Shown: positions 18,474-27,262 of the stretch, in pieces | Layout: every line of letters begins with the position of its first letter | Numbering within the stretch: position 1 is the stretch's first letter | Origin: Kitasatospora sp. NBC_00240 | GTDB lineage: Bacteria > Actinomycetota > Actinomycetes > Streptomycetales > Streptomycetaceae | NCBI RefSeq assembly: GCF_026342405.1 | Contig: NZ_JAPEMU010000001.1 | Location: forward strand, 7,378,001 to 7,442,000 | Direction: 5' to 3' | DNA: 64,000 nt | Notes under the pieces: model-generated | Database searches by the model: none | What the model saw: the letters and a program-made list of their open reading frames with translations, nothing else | Told to the model about the DNA's origin: nothing | Translations under genes and position numbers: made by a program

Positions 18474-19616
18474 GTGCAGCGAGACATCTACACCGAGGAG
18501 CACGAGGCCTTCCGGGAGACCGTCCGGGCCTTCCTCGCCAAGGAGGTGCTCCCGCACCACGACCGCTGGGAGCGGGCCGGCATCGTCGACCGCTCCGCCT
18601 GGACGGCCGCCGGCGCGCAGGGCCTGCTGGGCCTGGCCGTTCCCGAGGAGTACGGCGGCGGGGGCAGCGGCGACTTCCGCTACAGCGCGGTCCTCGCCGA
18701 GGAGTTCACCCGGGCCGGCGCCTCCGGCCTGGCGCTCGGCCTGCACAACGACATCATCGGCCCGTACCTCACCTCGCTGGGGAACGAGGAGCAGAAGCGC
18801 CGCTGGCTGCCCGGCTTCTGCAGCGGCGAGCTCGTCACCGCCGTCGCGATGACCGAACCCGGGGCCGGGTCCGACCTCCAGGGCATCCGGACGCACGCCG
18901 TCGACCAGGGCGACCACTACCTGCTCAACGGCTCCAAGACCTTCATCTCCAACGGGATCCTCGCCGACCTGGTCGTGGTGGTCGCCCGCACCACCCCCGA
19001 GGGCGGCGCGCACGGGCTGAGCCTGCTGGTGGTCGAGCGCGGGATGCCCGGCTTCGAGCGCGGCCGCAACCTCGACAAGATCGGCCAGAAGGCCCAGGAC
19101 ACAGCCGAGTTGTTCTTCAACGACGTCCGGGTGCCGAAGGCCAACCTGCTGGGCGAGGAGAACGGCGCCTTCGTCTCGCTGATGCGCAACCTCGCCCAGG
19201 AACGGCTCGCCATCGCGGTGTCCGCGATCGCCGGCGCCGAGCACCTGGTCGAGATCACCACCGAGTACGTCAAGCAGCGCGAGGCCTTCGGTCGACCGCT
19301 CGCCAAGCTGCAGCACGTCCGCTTCGAGATCGCCGAACTGGCCACCGAGTGCGCGGTCACCCGCGCCTTCGTGGACCGGTGCATCACCGAGCACAACCGC
19401 TGGGCGCTCACCCCGGTGGACGCCTCGATGGCCAAGTGGTGGGCCACCGAACTGCAGAAGCGCACCGCCGACCGCTGCCTCCAACTGCACGGCGGATACG
19501 GCTACATGGCCGAATACCCGGTGGCGAAGGCATTCACCGACGGCCGGATCCAGACCATCTACGGCGGCACCACCGAGATCATGAAAGAGATCGTCGGCCG
19601 CTCCCTCCTCGGCTAG
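18474..19616 (+). CDS. Acyl-CoA dehydrogenase
   Basis: 380 residues from GTG 18474 after AGAGGA. FAD-dependent alpha,beta-desaturation of acyl-CoA, first step of beta-oxidation. Signatures: AMTEPGAGSDLQGIRTHA (FAD/substrate), YLLNGSKTFISNG, and the C-terminal QLHGGYGYMAEYPVAKAF; catalytic Glu in YGGTTEIMKEIVGR. Length matches the family. Followed 23 bases later by the thiolase. Electrons would pass to ETF, which is not encoded here. Chain-length preference cannot be read from the sequence. Confidence 0.94.
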   Translation: MQRDIYTEEHEAFRETVRAFLAKEVLPHHDRWERAGIVDRSAWTAAGAQGLLGLAVPEEYGGGGSGDFRYSAVLAEEFTRAGASGLALGLHNDIIGPYLTSLGNEEQKRRWLPGFCSGELVTAVAMTEPGAGSDLQGIRTHAVDQGDHYLLNGSKTFISNGILADLVVVVARTTPEGGAHGLSLLVVERGMPGFERGRNLDKIGQKAQDTAELFFNDVRVPKANLLGEENGAFVSLMRNLAQERLAIAVSAIAGAEHLVEITTEYVKQREAFGRPLAKLQHVRFEIAELATECAVTRAFVDRCITEHNRWALTPVDASMAKWWATELQKRTADRCLQLHGGYGYMAEYPVAKAFTDGRIQTIYGGTTEIMKEIVGRSLLG

Positions 19617-19639
19617 ACCCTCCCGGAAAGGCACCCACC

Positions 19640-20854
19640 GTGACCACCGAAGCGTACGTCTACGACGCTGTCCGCACGCCGCGAGGCCGGGGCAAAGCGA
19701 ACGGATCGCTGCACGGCACCAAGCCGATCGACCTCGTGGTCGGCCTGATCCACGAACTGCAGGCCCGGTTCCCCGGGCTGGACCCGGCCGCGATCGACGA
19801 CATCGTGCTCGGCGTGGTCAGCCCGATCGGCGACCAGGGCTCCGACATCGCCCGGATCGCCGCCATCGCGGCCGGCCTGCCGGACACCGTCGCGGGCGTC
19901 CAGGAGAACCGCTTCTGCGCCTCCGGCCTGGAGGCCGTCAACCTGGCCGCCGCCAAGGTCCGTTCCGGCTGGGAGGACCTCATCCTGGCCGGCGGCGTCG
20001 AGTCGATGTCCCGGGTGAAGATGGGCTCCGACGGCGGCGCCTGGGCGATGGACCCGATGACCAGCTATCAGACCGGCTTCGTCCCGCAGGGCATCGGCGC
20101 CGACCTGATCGCCACCATCGAGGGCCTGTCCCGCACCGACGTGGACGCCTTCGCCGCCGAGTCCCAGGCCCGCGCCGCCAAGGCCCAGGCCGACGGGTAC
20201 TTCGACCGCTCGGTCGTCCCGGTCAAGGACGTCAACGGCCTGGTCGTGCTGGACCACGACGAGTTCATCCGCCCCGGCACCACGGTGGAGACCCTGGCCG
20301 GCCTCAAGCCCTCCTTCGCCGGCATCGGCGAGGCCGGCGGCTTCGACGCCGTCGCCCTGCAGAAGTACCACTGGGTCGAGTCCATCGACCACGTCCACCA
20401 CGCCGGCAACTCCTCCGGCATCGTGGACGGCGCGGCCCTGGTCGCGATCGGCTCCCGCGAGATCGGCGAGCGGTACGGGCTGCGCCCGCGGGCCCGGATC
20501 GTGTCCGCCGCGGTCTCCGGCTCCGAGCCGACCATCATGCTGACCGGGCCGGCCCCCGCCACCCGCAAGGCCCTGGCCAAGGCCGGCCTGACCGCCGCCG
20601 ACATCGACCTGGTCGAGATCAACGAGGCCTTCGCCGCCGTGGCACTCCGCTTCATCCGCGAACTCGGCTTCCGCCACGACCAGGTGAACGTGAACGGCGG
20701 CGCGATCGCCCTCGGGCACCCGCTGGGCGCGACCGGCGCGATGCTGATCGGCACCCTGATCGACGAGCTGGAGCGCCGCGACCTGCGCTACGGCCTGGCC
20801 ACCCTCTGCGTCGGCGGCGGTATGGGCGTCGCCACCGTCATCGAGCGCATCTGA
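19640..20854 (+). CDS. Acetyl-CoA C-acyltransferase (thiolase, FadA type)
   Basis: 404 residues from GTG 19640 after GGAAAGG. Thiolytic cleavage of 3-ketoacyl-CoA. Nucleophilic Cys in ENRFCASGLEAVNLAAAKV, His in GGAIALGHPLGATGA, second Cys in LCVGGGMG. The apparent 1235-residue open frame that runs from 17147 into this gene is an accident of high GC; only this part has the right codon bias. Sits 19 bases before the FadB-type gene, the usual FadA-FadB pairing of the trifunctional system. Confidence 0.94.
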   Translation: MTTEAYVYDAVRTPRGRGKANGSLHGTKPIDLVVGLIHELQARFPGLDPAAIDDIVLGVVSPIGDQGSDIARIAAIAAGLPDTVAGVQENRFCASGLEAVNLAAAKVRSGWEDLILAGGVESMSRVKMGSDGGAWAMDPMTSYQTGFVPQGIGADLIATIEGLSRTDVDAFAAESQARAAKAQADGYFDRSVVPVKDVNGLVVLDHDEFIRPGTTVETLAGLKPSFAGIGEAGGFDAVALQKYHWVESIDHVHHAGNSSGIVDGAALVAIGSREIGERYGLRPRARIVSAAVSGSEPTIMLTGPAPATRKALAKAGLTAADIDLVEINEAFAAVALRFIRELGFRHDQVNVNGGAIALGHPLGATGAMLIGTLIDELERRDLRYGLATLCVGGGMGVATVIERI

Positions 20855-20873
20855 AACGGGAGACCTCCACCTC

Positions 20874-23042
20874 ATGAGCAACACGACTGCCATCCGCTGG
20901 GAGCAGGACCAGGACGGCGTGGTCACCCTCGTCCTCGACGACCCCGCCCAGTCCGCCAACACCATGAACGCCGCCTTCATCGACGCCCTGGAGGCGACGG
21001 TCGAGCGGCTGAAGGCCACCGAGGGCCTGCGCGGCGTGATCGTCACCTCCGCGAAGAAGACCTTCTTCGCCGGCGGCGACCTGCGGCTGATCTCCGCGGC
21101 GACGCCGGAGAGCGCCGACCAGGTCTTCGCCAACTCGATGCGGATCAAGCGCGCCCTGCGCACCCTGGAGACGCTCGGCCGGCCGGTGGTCGCCGCCATC
21201 AACGGCGCGGCCCTCGGCGGCGGTCTGGAGATCGCGCTGGCCTGCCACCACCGGATCGCGATGGACGCGCCCGGCAGCAGGATCGGACTGCCCGAGGTCA
21301 CCCTCGGGCTGCTGCCCGGCGGTGGCGGCGTGGTGCGCACCGTGCGGATGATGGGCATCACCGACGCGTTGCTCAAGGTCCTGCTGCAGGGCAGGCAGTA
21401 CCGCCCGGCGCAGGCCCTGGAGAACGGCCTGGTGCACGAACTGGCCTCCACCCGCGAGGAGATGCTGGAGAAGGCGCACGCCTTCGTGGCGGCCAACCCG
21501 GAGGCCGTCCAGCCCTGGGACGTCAAGGGCCACCGGATCCCCGGCGGCACCCCGAGCACCCCCGCGTTCGCGGCCAACCTGCCGGCCTTCCCGGCCAACC
21601 TGCGCAAGCAGCTGGCCGGCGCGGACTACCCGGCCCCGCGCAACATCCTGGCCGCCGCGGTCGAGGGCGCCCAGGTCGACATCGACACCGCGATGGTGAT
21701 CGAGGCCCGGTACTTCACCGAGCTGGCCTGCGGCCAGATCTCGAAGAACATGATCCAGGCCTTCTTCTTCGACATGCAGGCCGTCAACTCCGGTGCGGGC
21801 CGCCCCAAGGGCGTGGCGCCGCGCGAGGTCCGCAAGGTCGCGGTGCTGGGCGCGGGCATGATGGGCGCGGGCATCGCGTACTCCTGCGCGAAGGCCGGCG
21901 TCGAGGTGCTGCTCAAGGACGTCACCGTGGAGGCGGCCGAGCGCGGCAAGGCGTACTCCGCCGGCCTGCTGGACAAGGCGGTGGCGCGCGGCCGCTCCAC
22001 CGAGGCGCAGCGGGCGGAGCTGCTGGCCAGGATCACGCCGACCGCCGACGCCGCCGACCTGGCGGGCTGCGACGTGGTGATCGAGGCGGTGTTCGAGAAC
22101 CCGGAGCTGAAGCACAAGGTGTTCCAGGAGGTCCAGCAGGTCGTCGCGCCGGACGCGCTGCTCTGCTCCAACACCTCCACCCTGCCGATCGGGCTGCTCG
22201 CCGAGGGGGTCGAGCGCCGGGCGGACTTCATCGGCCTGCACTTCTTCTCGCCGGTCGACAAGATGCCGCTGGTGGAGATCATCAGCGGCCCGGAGACCGG
22301 CGCCGAGGCGCTGGCCCGCGCCTTCGACCTGGTCCGCCTGATCGGCAAGACGCCGATCGTGGTCAACGACTCGCGCGGCTTCTTCACCTCGCGGGTGATC
22401 GGGCAGTTCATCAACGAGGGCGTCGCCATGGTGGGCGAGGGCGTCGACCCGGTCTCGGTGGAGCAGGCCGCCGCCCAGGCCGGCTACCCGGCGAAGGTGC
22501 TCTCGCTGCTGGACGAGCTCACCCTCACCCTGCCGCGCAAGATCCGCGGCGAGGCCCGGCGGGCCGTCGAGGAGGCCGGCGGCACCTGGGCCGAGCACCC
22601 CGGCGACGTGGTGATGGACCGGATGCTCGACGAGTTCGGCCGCCCCGGCCGCAGCGGCGGCGCGGGCTTCTACGAGTACGAGGACGGCCGCCGGGTCCGG
22701 CTGTGGCCCGGGCTGCGCGAGCACTTCACCCGGGGCGCCGAGGCGCAGATCCCGTTCGAGGACATGAAGGAGCGGATGCTCTTCGCCGAGGCGCTGGACT
22801 CCGTCCGCTGCCTGGAGGAGAACGTGCTGACCTCGGTCGCGGACGCCAACGTCGGCTCGATCCTCGGGATCGGGTTCCCGGCGTGGACCGGCGGCGTGCT
22901 CCAGTACATCAACGGGTACCGGGGCGGCCTGCCCGGGTTCACCGCCCGGGCCCGGGAGCTGGCGGCGGCGTACGGCGAGCGGTTCCAGCCGCCGGCGATG
23001 CTGGAGCGGCTGGCGGCCGAGGGCGGCCGGTTCGCGGACTGA
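20874..23042 (+). CDS. Multifunctional enoyl-CoA hydratase / 3-hydroxyacyl-CoA dehydrogenase (FadB/FadJ type)
   Basis: 722 residues; start ATG 20874 after GGGAGACC. N-terminal crotonase domain (about 15-260): oxyanion-hole segments SAKKTFFAGGDLRL and INGAALGGGLEIALACHHRIA, catalytic Glu in LPEVTLGLLPGGGG. Then the NAD-binding domain AVLGAGMMGAGIAYSCAKAG (about 323 onward), catalytic His in FIGLHFFSPVDKMPLVEII, and two C-terminal dimerisation domains. It hydrates enoyl-CoA and oxidises the 3-hydroxy product to supply the thiolase encoded just upstream. Last gene of the operon, followed by a strong hairpin. Confidence 0.95.
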   Translation: MSNTTAIRWEQDQDGVVTLVLDDPAQSANTMNAAFIDALEATVERLKATEGLRGVIVTSAKKTFFAGGDLRLISAATPESADQVFANSMRIKRALRTLETLGRPVVAAINGAALGGGLEIALACHHRIAMDAPGSRIGLPEVTLGLLPGGGGVVRTVRMMGITDALLKVLLQGRQYRPAQALENGLVHELASTREEMLEKAHAFVAANPEAVQPWDVKGHRIPGGTPSTPAFAANLPAFPANLRKQLAGADYPAPRNILAAAVEGAQVDIDTAMVIEARYFTELACGQISKNMIQAFFFDMQAVNSGAGRPKGVAPREVRKVAVLGAGMMGAGIAYSCAKAGVEVLLKDVTVEAAERGKAYSAGLLDKAVARGRSTEAQRAELLARITPTADAADLAGCDVVIEAVFENPELKHKVFQEVQQVVAPDALLCSNTSTLPIGLLAEGVERRADFIGLHFFSPVDKMPLVEIISGPETGAEALARAFDLVRLIGKTPIVVNDSRGFFTSRVIGQFINEGVAMVGEGVDPVSVEQAAAQAGYPAKVLSLLDELTLTLPRKIRGEARRAVEEAGGTWAEHPGDVVMDRMLDEFGRPGRSGGAGFYEYEDGRRVRLWPGLREHFTRGAEAQIPFEDMKERMLFAEALDSVRCLEENVLTSVADANVGSILGIGFPAWTGGVLQYINGYRGGLPGFTARARELAAAYGERFQPPAMLERLAAEGGRFAD

Positions 23043-23074
23043 GCCGGACCTGCGGGACCGGTCCGGACCGGTAA

Positions 23075-23119
23075 GGACGGCGCCGCGCGCGGGGATCACA
23101 CCCGCGCGCGGCGCCGTCC
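23075..23119. terminator. Bidirectional 19-bp hairpin terminator
   Basis: Perfect 19-bp stem (23075-23093 with 23101-23119), 7-base loop GATCACA, between the convergent FadB-type gene and the MerR regulator. Confidence 0.85.
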
Positions 23120-23165
23120 GTCGTTGCCGGGCCGGCCCGGCCGGGGCCCGGGGCCGAGGTCAGGG

Positions 23166-24032
23166 TCAGCCTTCGGCGGGCCCGTCGGCCTGGTCGCCCA
23201 GGTCCTCGCCGAGCTCCTCGCGCAGCGAGCGCTGGAACGCCGTCACCAGGGCCTGCGCGATCATCGGCTGGATGTGGTCGGTGAGCCCCTTCATCCGCTC
23301 CAGCTCGGCCGGCGCCGGGCCGCTCTCCCGGTACGGCTTCCAGACCGTCTCCCGGAACAGCCGGTGCAGCTCGTGCGCCGTCGCCCGGCTGTGCCCGAGC
23401 ACCACGGCCCGGGCCGCCACCAGGGTCTCCAGCGGGATCGGCACGTCCAGCACCCGCACCCCGAGCGGGAGCAGGCCCGGGTCGACCCGGAACACGTCGG
23501 CGTCGGCCGTCCGCTCCAGGGCGCCCATCGCGGCCAGCCGGGCGATGTCGGCGTCCGACAGCGCGCGCCCGGCCCGGCGCTCCAGCTGGGCCCGGCCGGT
23601 CTCCTCGGCGGTCTCCGGCATCCAGGACGCGACCAGCGCGCGGTGGATCGCGAGGTCGAGCGAGCTGATGTCCTCGGGCAGGCGGGCCAGGTAGCGCTCG
23701 ATCGCGGCGAGGGTGAGGCCCTGCCGCTGCAGTTCCTCGATCAGCTCCAGCCGGTCCAGGTGCGCGACCCCGTACAGGCCGACCCGGCGCGGGCCCAGTT
23801 CCGGCGGGGGCAGCAGGCCCTTGGTGCTGTAGAAGCGCAAGGTCCGGACGGTGACACCGGCCCGCGCCGCCAGCTCGTCGACGGTGAGCCGCAGCGGCGG
23901 GGTGCCCGGGGCGTCGCCGGCGGCCGGGGCGGCGGGTCCGGATGCTGCCGAGTCGGATGCCGCCGAGGAGCCGGGTACCGCGGGTGCGGCGGGGGTGGCG
24001 GACAGGCCGGGCGTGGCGGGCGTGGCTGTCAT
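23166..24032 (-). CDS. MerR family transcriptional regulator, candidate controller of the beta-oxidation operon
   Basis: 288 residues. An Ala/Gly/Pro-rich N-terminus of about 45 residues precedes the winged helix-turn-helix LTVDELAARAGVTVRTLRFYSTKGLLPPP...YGVAHLDRLELIEELQRQGLTLAAIERYLA. The C-terminal region (about 125-288) is a long helical domain without the Cys cluster of metal sensors, as in MerR proteins that sense acyl-CoA-like or other organic ligands. The gene is convergent with the FadB-type gene. Its promoter carries the 21-bp motif also found before the racemase gene, so regulation of itself and of the operon is inferred. Start could be a few codons downstream. Confidence 0.88.
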   Translation of the reverse strand: MTATPATPGLSATPAAPAVPGSSAASDSAASGPAAPAAGDAPGTPPLRLTVDELAARAGVTVRTLRFYSTKGLLPPPELGPRRVGLYGVAHLDRLELIEELQRQGLTLAAIERYLARLPEDISSLDLAIHRALVASWMPETAEETGRAQLERRAGRALSDADIARLAAMGALERTADADVFRVDPGLLPLGVRVLDVPIPLETLVAARAVVLGHSRATAHELHRLFRETVWKPYRESGPAPAELERMKGLTDHIQPMIAQALVTAFQRSLREELGEDLGDQADGPAEG

Positions 24033-24627
24033 GGCTCGGCGCCTTTGCTGCTCGGGGGAACCTGTCGGCGGTGACCGGTCGGGACACTCTCGCTGTGACA
24101 GTAGCAGTGTGACACCGACGGTAGTCGGTGCGTCCAGACCCGGCCCGGCCCGGGGGGCCGGTGCGGGCGGGCTCCGCCGCGGCGGGGCCGGTACGGGCGG
24201 CGAAGGCCACGGCCGGGGTCCCGAGCGGTAGGACGTCCTTGCTTATACGCCTGATCCGCTTCGATCGCAGGCGTTTTGGCAAACACTTCACATGTCCCGG
24301 CAAAGACTTCCGCCGGACCCTTGTCCTACCGGTGGTTACCCGATGGGATGCGCGAGTCCTTCCGCCGATCTTGGCCGACGTCCCCCGACGTCCGCCGCCC
24401 CGCCGACCCGCCCGTTCCGGCCCGTACCCCGGCCCGCCCCGCCGCCTTGCCCGCCCCGCCCGCCGTCGCAGCGCCACCACGCCGCCCCGGTGCGAGGGGC
24501 CGGCGGCCGGGCGGGCCGGCGACGGGTCCGGCCGTGGCGGCGGTCCCTCCGATCGGGCCGCGGACACCTCCGAGCGCCCGGACGATCCGGTGCGCGCATC
24601 ATTCGAACATCGAGGTCGGGCCCCATC
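24033..24627. other. Intergenic region with MerR promoter and a low-GC hairpin segment
   Basis: About 595 bases between divergent genes. It holds the MerR-linked motif (24095-24115) and, at 24230-24330, a segment visibly lower in GC than its surroundings. Within it CGCCTG-ATC (about 24250-24258) can pair with GATCG-CAGGCG (about 24265-24275), followed by TTTTGG, which looks like a weak intrinsic terminator or attenuator on the plus strand. From 24350 to 24600 the sequence is C-rich and open in several frames, but with no supported gene. Confidence 0.4.
24095..24115 (-). promoter_or_regulatory. Motif upstream of the MerR gene shared with the beta-oxidation operon
   Basis: Plus strand GTGACAGTA-GCAG-TGTGACAC, 63 bases upstream of the MerR start. 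Matches the site at 17270-17290 at 15 of 21 positions, including all of TGACAGTA and all but one of TGTNACAC. Read in the direction of each gene the two sites have the same orientation. Confidence 0.55.
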
Positions 24628-25392
24628 GTGCGTCTCATCACCCCTGCCGCCGGACTCCTTGCCGTCGCCGTGCTCCCGCTGGCGCTGACCGCCTGCTCCG
24701 CCACCTCCCCGCAGGCCGCCGCCCCCGCGCCGGCCACCACCGCGGCCGCCCCGGCGACCCCGGCCGCGGCACCCTCCGCCACCCCCGCCGCGACGCCCGC
24801 CGCCGCCGACCCCAACGCCGGCCTGCTGACGGGGACGCAGCTCAAGGCCCTGCTGGCGCCCGCCACCGCCTTCGCCACCGGCTTCGCGATCGACGCCGCC
24901 AGCACCCGCGACACCGGCGACACCTACCAGCTGCCGGCCGTCACCGAGGTGCCCGAGCCGGACTGCACCAGGCTCGGCGGGACCTCCTGGACGGAGATCA
25001 CCGGCATCGCCGGGGTCTCGTTCGCGGAGAACGCCTACATCGACAAGAACGCCTCAGCCGAGTCGGCCCAGGAGATCGACGTCTACCGGGACAAGACGGC
25101 CCAGACGGTGGTCGGGGCGCTCGGCAAGCTCTCGCTGGCCTGCCCGGGCTACACCGACCCGCAGACCAGCAGCAAGGTGACGGTCACCGAGAAGGCGCTG
25201 CCGGGCGTCGGCGACGAGGCCTACGTGATCACCCAGACCAGCCCCGCCTGGCAGGGCGGCACCACCCTGGTGGCGGCCCGGGTGGGCACCGCCGTGGTGA
25301 CGGTGCTGGCGAGCAGCGGCGCCGACAAGGGGACGGCCACCGCGACCAAGCTGGCCGGCCAGCTGGCGGCGGGGCTGAAGGGCAAGGCCTGA
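24628..25392 (+). CDS. Secreted lipoprotein of unknown function
   Basis: 254 residues from GTG 24628. A lipoprotein signal peptide ends with the lipobox LALTAC (Cys about 23), so the protein should be anchored to the outer face of the membrane. An Ala/Pro/Thr linker (about 24-65) leads to a soluble domain of about 185 residues with two conserved-looking Cys (EPDCTRLGG and SLACPGYTD), likely a disulfide. The layout resembles extracellular PknH-like sensor domains of actinobacterial lipoproteins, but I cannot assign a function. No neighbour suggests a role. Confidence 0.82.
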   Translation: MRLITPAAGLLAVAVLPLALTACSATSPQAAAPAPATTAAAPATPAAAPSATPAATPAAADPNAGLLTGTQLKALLAPATAFATGFAIDAASTRDTGDTYQLPAVTEVPEPDCTRLGGTSWTEITGIAGVSFAENAYIDKNASAESAQEIDVYRDKTAQTVVGALGKLSLACPGYTDPQTSSKVTVTEKALPGVGDEAYVITQTSPAWQGGTTLVAARVGTAVVTVLASSGADKGTATATKLAGQLAAGLKGKA

Positions 25393-25405
25393 CGGCTCCC
25401 GCCCG

Positions 25406-25438
25406 GCGGGCCCGGCCGGCGAACCGGCCCGGGCCCGC
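25406..25438 (+). terminator. Hairpin after the lipoprotein gene
   Basis: GCGGGCCCGGCCGG and CCGGCCCGGGCCCGC pair with one bulged base, loop CGAA, about 15 bases after the stop. Confidence 0.5.
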
Positions 25439-25507
25439 CCCCGGCGGCCGCGCCGCCCACCCGGTGTCCTCCGCCAGGAGCGGACTCCCGCCCTCTCAGC
25501 CGCCCTC

Positions 25508-25693
25508 TCAGCCCAACTGCTCGGCCAGCGCGAGGATGATTCCGCTCGGTCCGCGGAGACAGCAGAGCAGGAAGCTGTCCTCGTACCGCGTCACCTCGCC
25601 GACGAGTTCGGCGCCGTGCGGGCGGAGGCGGGCGAGGGTGTCCTCGAGGTCGTGGACGACGATGCCGACGTTGTCCATCCGCTGAATGGTCAC
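25508..25693 (-). pseudogene. VOC/glyoxalase-like gene with a large internal deletion
   Basis: Only about 61 codons remain from GTG 25693. The start VTIQRMDNVGIVVHDLED matches the N-terminus of a common Streptomyces VOC-superfamily protein of about 140-150 residues, and the end TLARLRPHGAELVGEVTRYEDSFLLCCLRGPSGIILALAEQLG matches its C-terminus. The middle part (roughly 75-85 residues, including the first metal-ligand strands) is missing, with the frame kept across the join. Two similar DLED/DIDD-type segments in the intact family could have recombined. A working enzyme is unlikely. Confidence 0.7.
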
Positions 25694-25905
25694 ACCCCCG
25701 ACGACAGGGACTCGGTCCGAGGGCGTCGGTCCGGCAGGCCGTCCCATCGGGCACCACTTCACTTCTCCGCGCGCGGCCGGCGCGACTCGGCGGCGCCGCC
25801 GACCGGGTCCGACCCGGGGTCGGTGCGGGCGAGGCGCCGAGGCCGTCCGGCCGTGAGCGGCTAACTTGCTGCGGGGGCCGCCCGACCGACGCTCGCGGGA
25901 GAGCC

Positions 25906-27195
25906 ATGACTTCGAACCAGTCCGGGGCCGGGGTGAGCGCCTGGCAGGTGCTGCGCAACCCCAAGGTCTGGGCGCTGCCGACGATCATCGTCGGGGCGGT
26001 CGCACTGCTGCTCTCATTGCTCTACATGGGCGGCATCGTCAACCCGCGCACGGATCTGCACCGGCTGCCGATCGGCCTGGTCAACTCCGACCAGGGCGCC
26101 CAGTTGGGCGGGCAGCAGGAGAACCTCGGCGCGCGGATCACCGCCGGCGTCCTCGCCGCGCCGGACCCGCAGCAGCAGGTCTCCTGGCGGCCGCTCGACA
26201 AGGCCGCCGCAACGGAGCAGCTGGCCTCGGGCAAGCTGTACGGGGTGCTGGAGGCGCCGGCCGGCCTCACCGCCGCGGTGGCGGCGCTCGGCGCCGCGGC
26301 CCAGCCGGAACCGGCCCGGCCGAGCATGCTCGTTCTCACCAACCCCGGGGTGGGCAGCCTGGCCTCCTCGCTGGCCTCCGCCATCTCCCAGGAGGCCGCG
26401 CACCAGGCCTCGCTGCAGCTCGGCGCGACTCTGAGCGCGCTGCCCGCGGCCCAGGGCGGCGCGGCGACCAACGCGGCCCGGCTGCTGGTCGCCGACCCGC
26501 TGGCGGTGGTGGTCCAGGTGGGCCATCCGATCGGCCCGCACAGCGGACTCGGCCTGACGGCCTTCTACTACACCCTGCTGCTGGTGCTCTGCGGGTTCCT
26601 CGGGGCCAACATCATCAGCAACGGCGTGGACGTCTCGCTGGGGTACGCGGCCAGCGAGCTCGGCCCGCTGCGCACCCAGCTGCCGCTGGTCCGGATCAGC
26701 CGCACCGGGACCCTGGCGGTCACCAGCGTGATGTCCGCGGTGCTGGCGATGCTGACGTCCAGCCTGGTGATGCTGGCGACGGTGGTGATCCTGGACATGG
26801 ACGCCTCGCACCTGCCGCTGCTCTGGGTGTTCTCGGTCTGTGCCAGCGCCGCCGTCGGGCTCGGGGTCCAGGCGTTGCTGGCGGCCTTCGGCGGGATCGG
26901 GCAGCTGATCGCCATGTTCATCTTCATCGCCCTGTCCCTGCCCTCCTCCGGGGCCACCATCCCGCTGCAGGCGCTGCCGACCTTCTACCGCGGGCTGGCG
27001 GTGTTCGAGCCGATGCGCCAGCTCAGCGACGGCGTCCGGTCGATCCTGTACTTCGGGGCGCAGGCCGACGCCGGGCTGGCCCGGGCCTGGGTGATGATCG
27101 CGATCGCCACCGTCGCCGCACTGGTCTTCGGCTTCGCGATGACCACCTACTACGACCGCCGCGGCCTGCACCGGGTGCATCCCGAGACGAGTTGA
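25906..27195 (+). CDS. DUF3533 / YhgE-Pip-like membrane protein
   Basis: 429 residues; start after GGGAGA. One N-terminal membrane segment (about 25-45, LPTIIVGAVALLLSLLYMGG), a 170-residue extracytoplasmic domain (IGLVNSDQGAQLGGQQENLG..., with the VNSDQG motif typical of YhgE/Pip and DUF3533 proteins), then five C-terminal segments (for example YYTLLLVLCGFLGANIIS, VMSAVLAMLTSSLVMLATVV, QLIAMFIFIALSLPSSG). The C-terminal half resembles ABC-2 permeases. No ATPase gene adjoins it. Likely a stand-alone membrane protein; function unproven, sometimes linked to drug or secretion-related export. Confidence 0.85.
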   Translation: MTSNQSGAGVSAWQVLRNPKVWALPTIIVGAVALLLSLLYMGGIVNPRTDLHRLPIGLVNSDQGAQLGGQQENLGARITAGVLAAPDPQQQVSWRPLDKAAATEQLASGKLYGVLEAPAGLTAAVAALGAAAQPEPARPSMLVLTNPGVGSLASSLASAISQEAAHQASLQLGATLSALPAAQGGAATNAARLLVADPLAVVVQVGHPIGPHSGLGLTAFYYTLLLVLCGFLGANIISNGVDVSLGYAASELGPLRTQLPLVRISRTGTLAVTSVMSAVLAMLTSSLVMLATVVILDMDASHLPLLWVFSVCASAAVGLGVQALLAAFGGIGQLIAMFIFIALSLPSSGATIPLQALPTFYRGLAVFEPMRQLSDGVRSILYFGAQADAGLARAWVMIAIATVAALVFGFAMTTYYDRRGLHRVHPETS

Positions 27196-27262
27196 GCCGC
27201 CCCGCCCGGCCCTCCCGCAGGTGCCGGCCCGACGCCCCGGGAGCTGCTGGCATGCTGGGCGC

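Noticed and set aside
17049..19634. 861-residue minus-strand frame over the same region
   Set aside because: Gly/Ala/Val/Asp-rich antisense shadow without family signatures.
17147..20854. 1235-residue frame spanning racemase, dehydrogenase and thiolase
   Set aside because: Only the last 404 codons are the real thiolase. The rest is Arg/Pro-rich shadow of the two upstream genes, so it is not a fusion protein.
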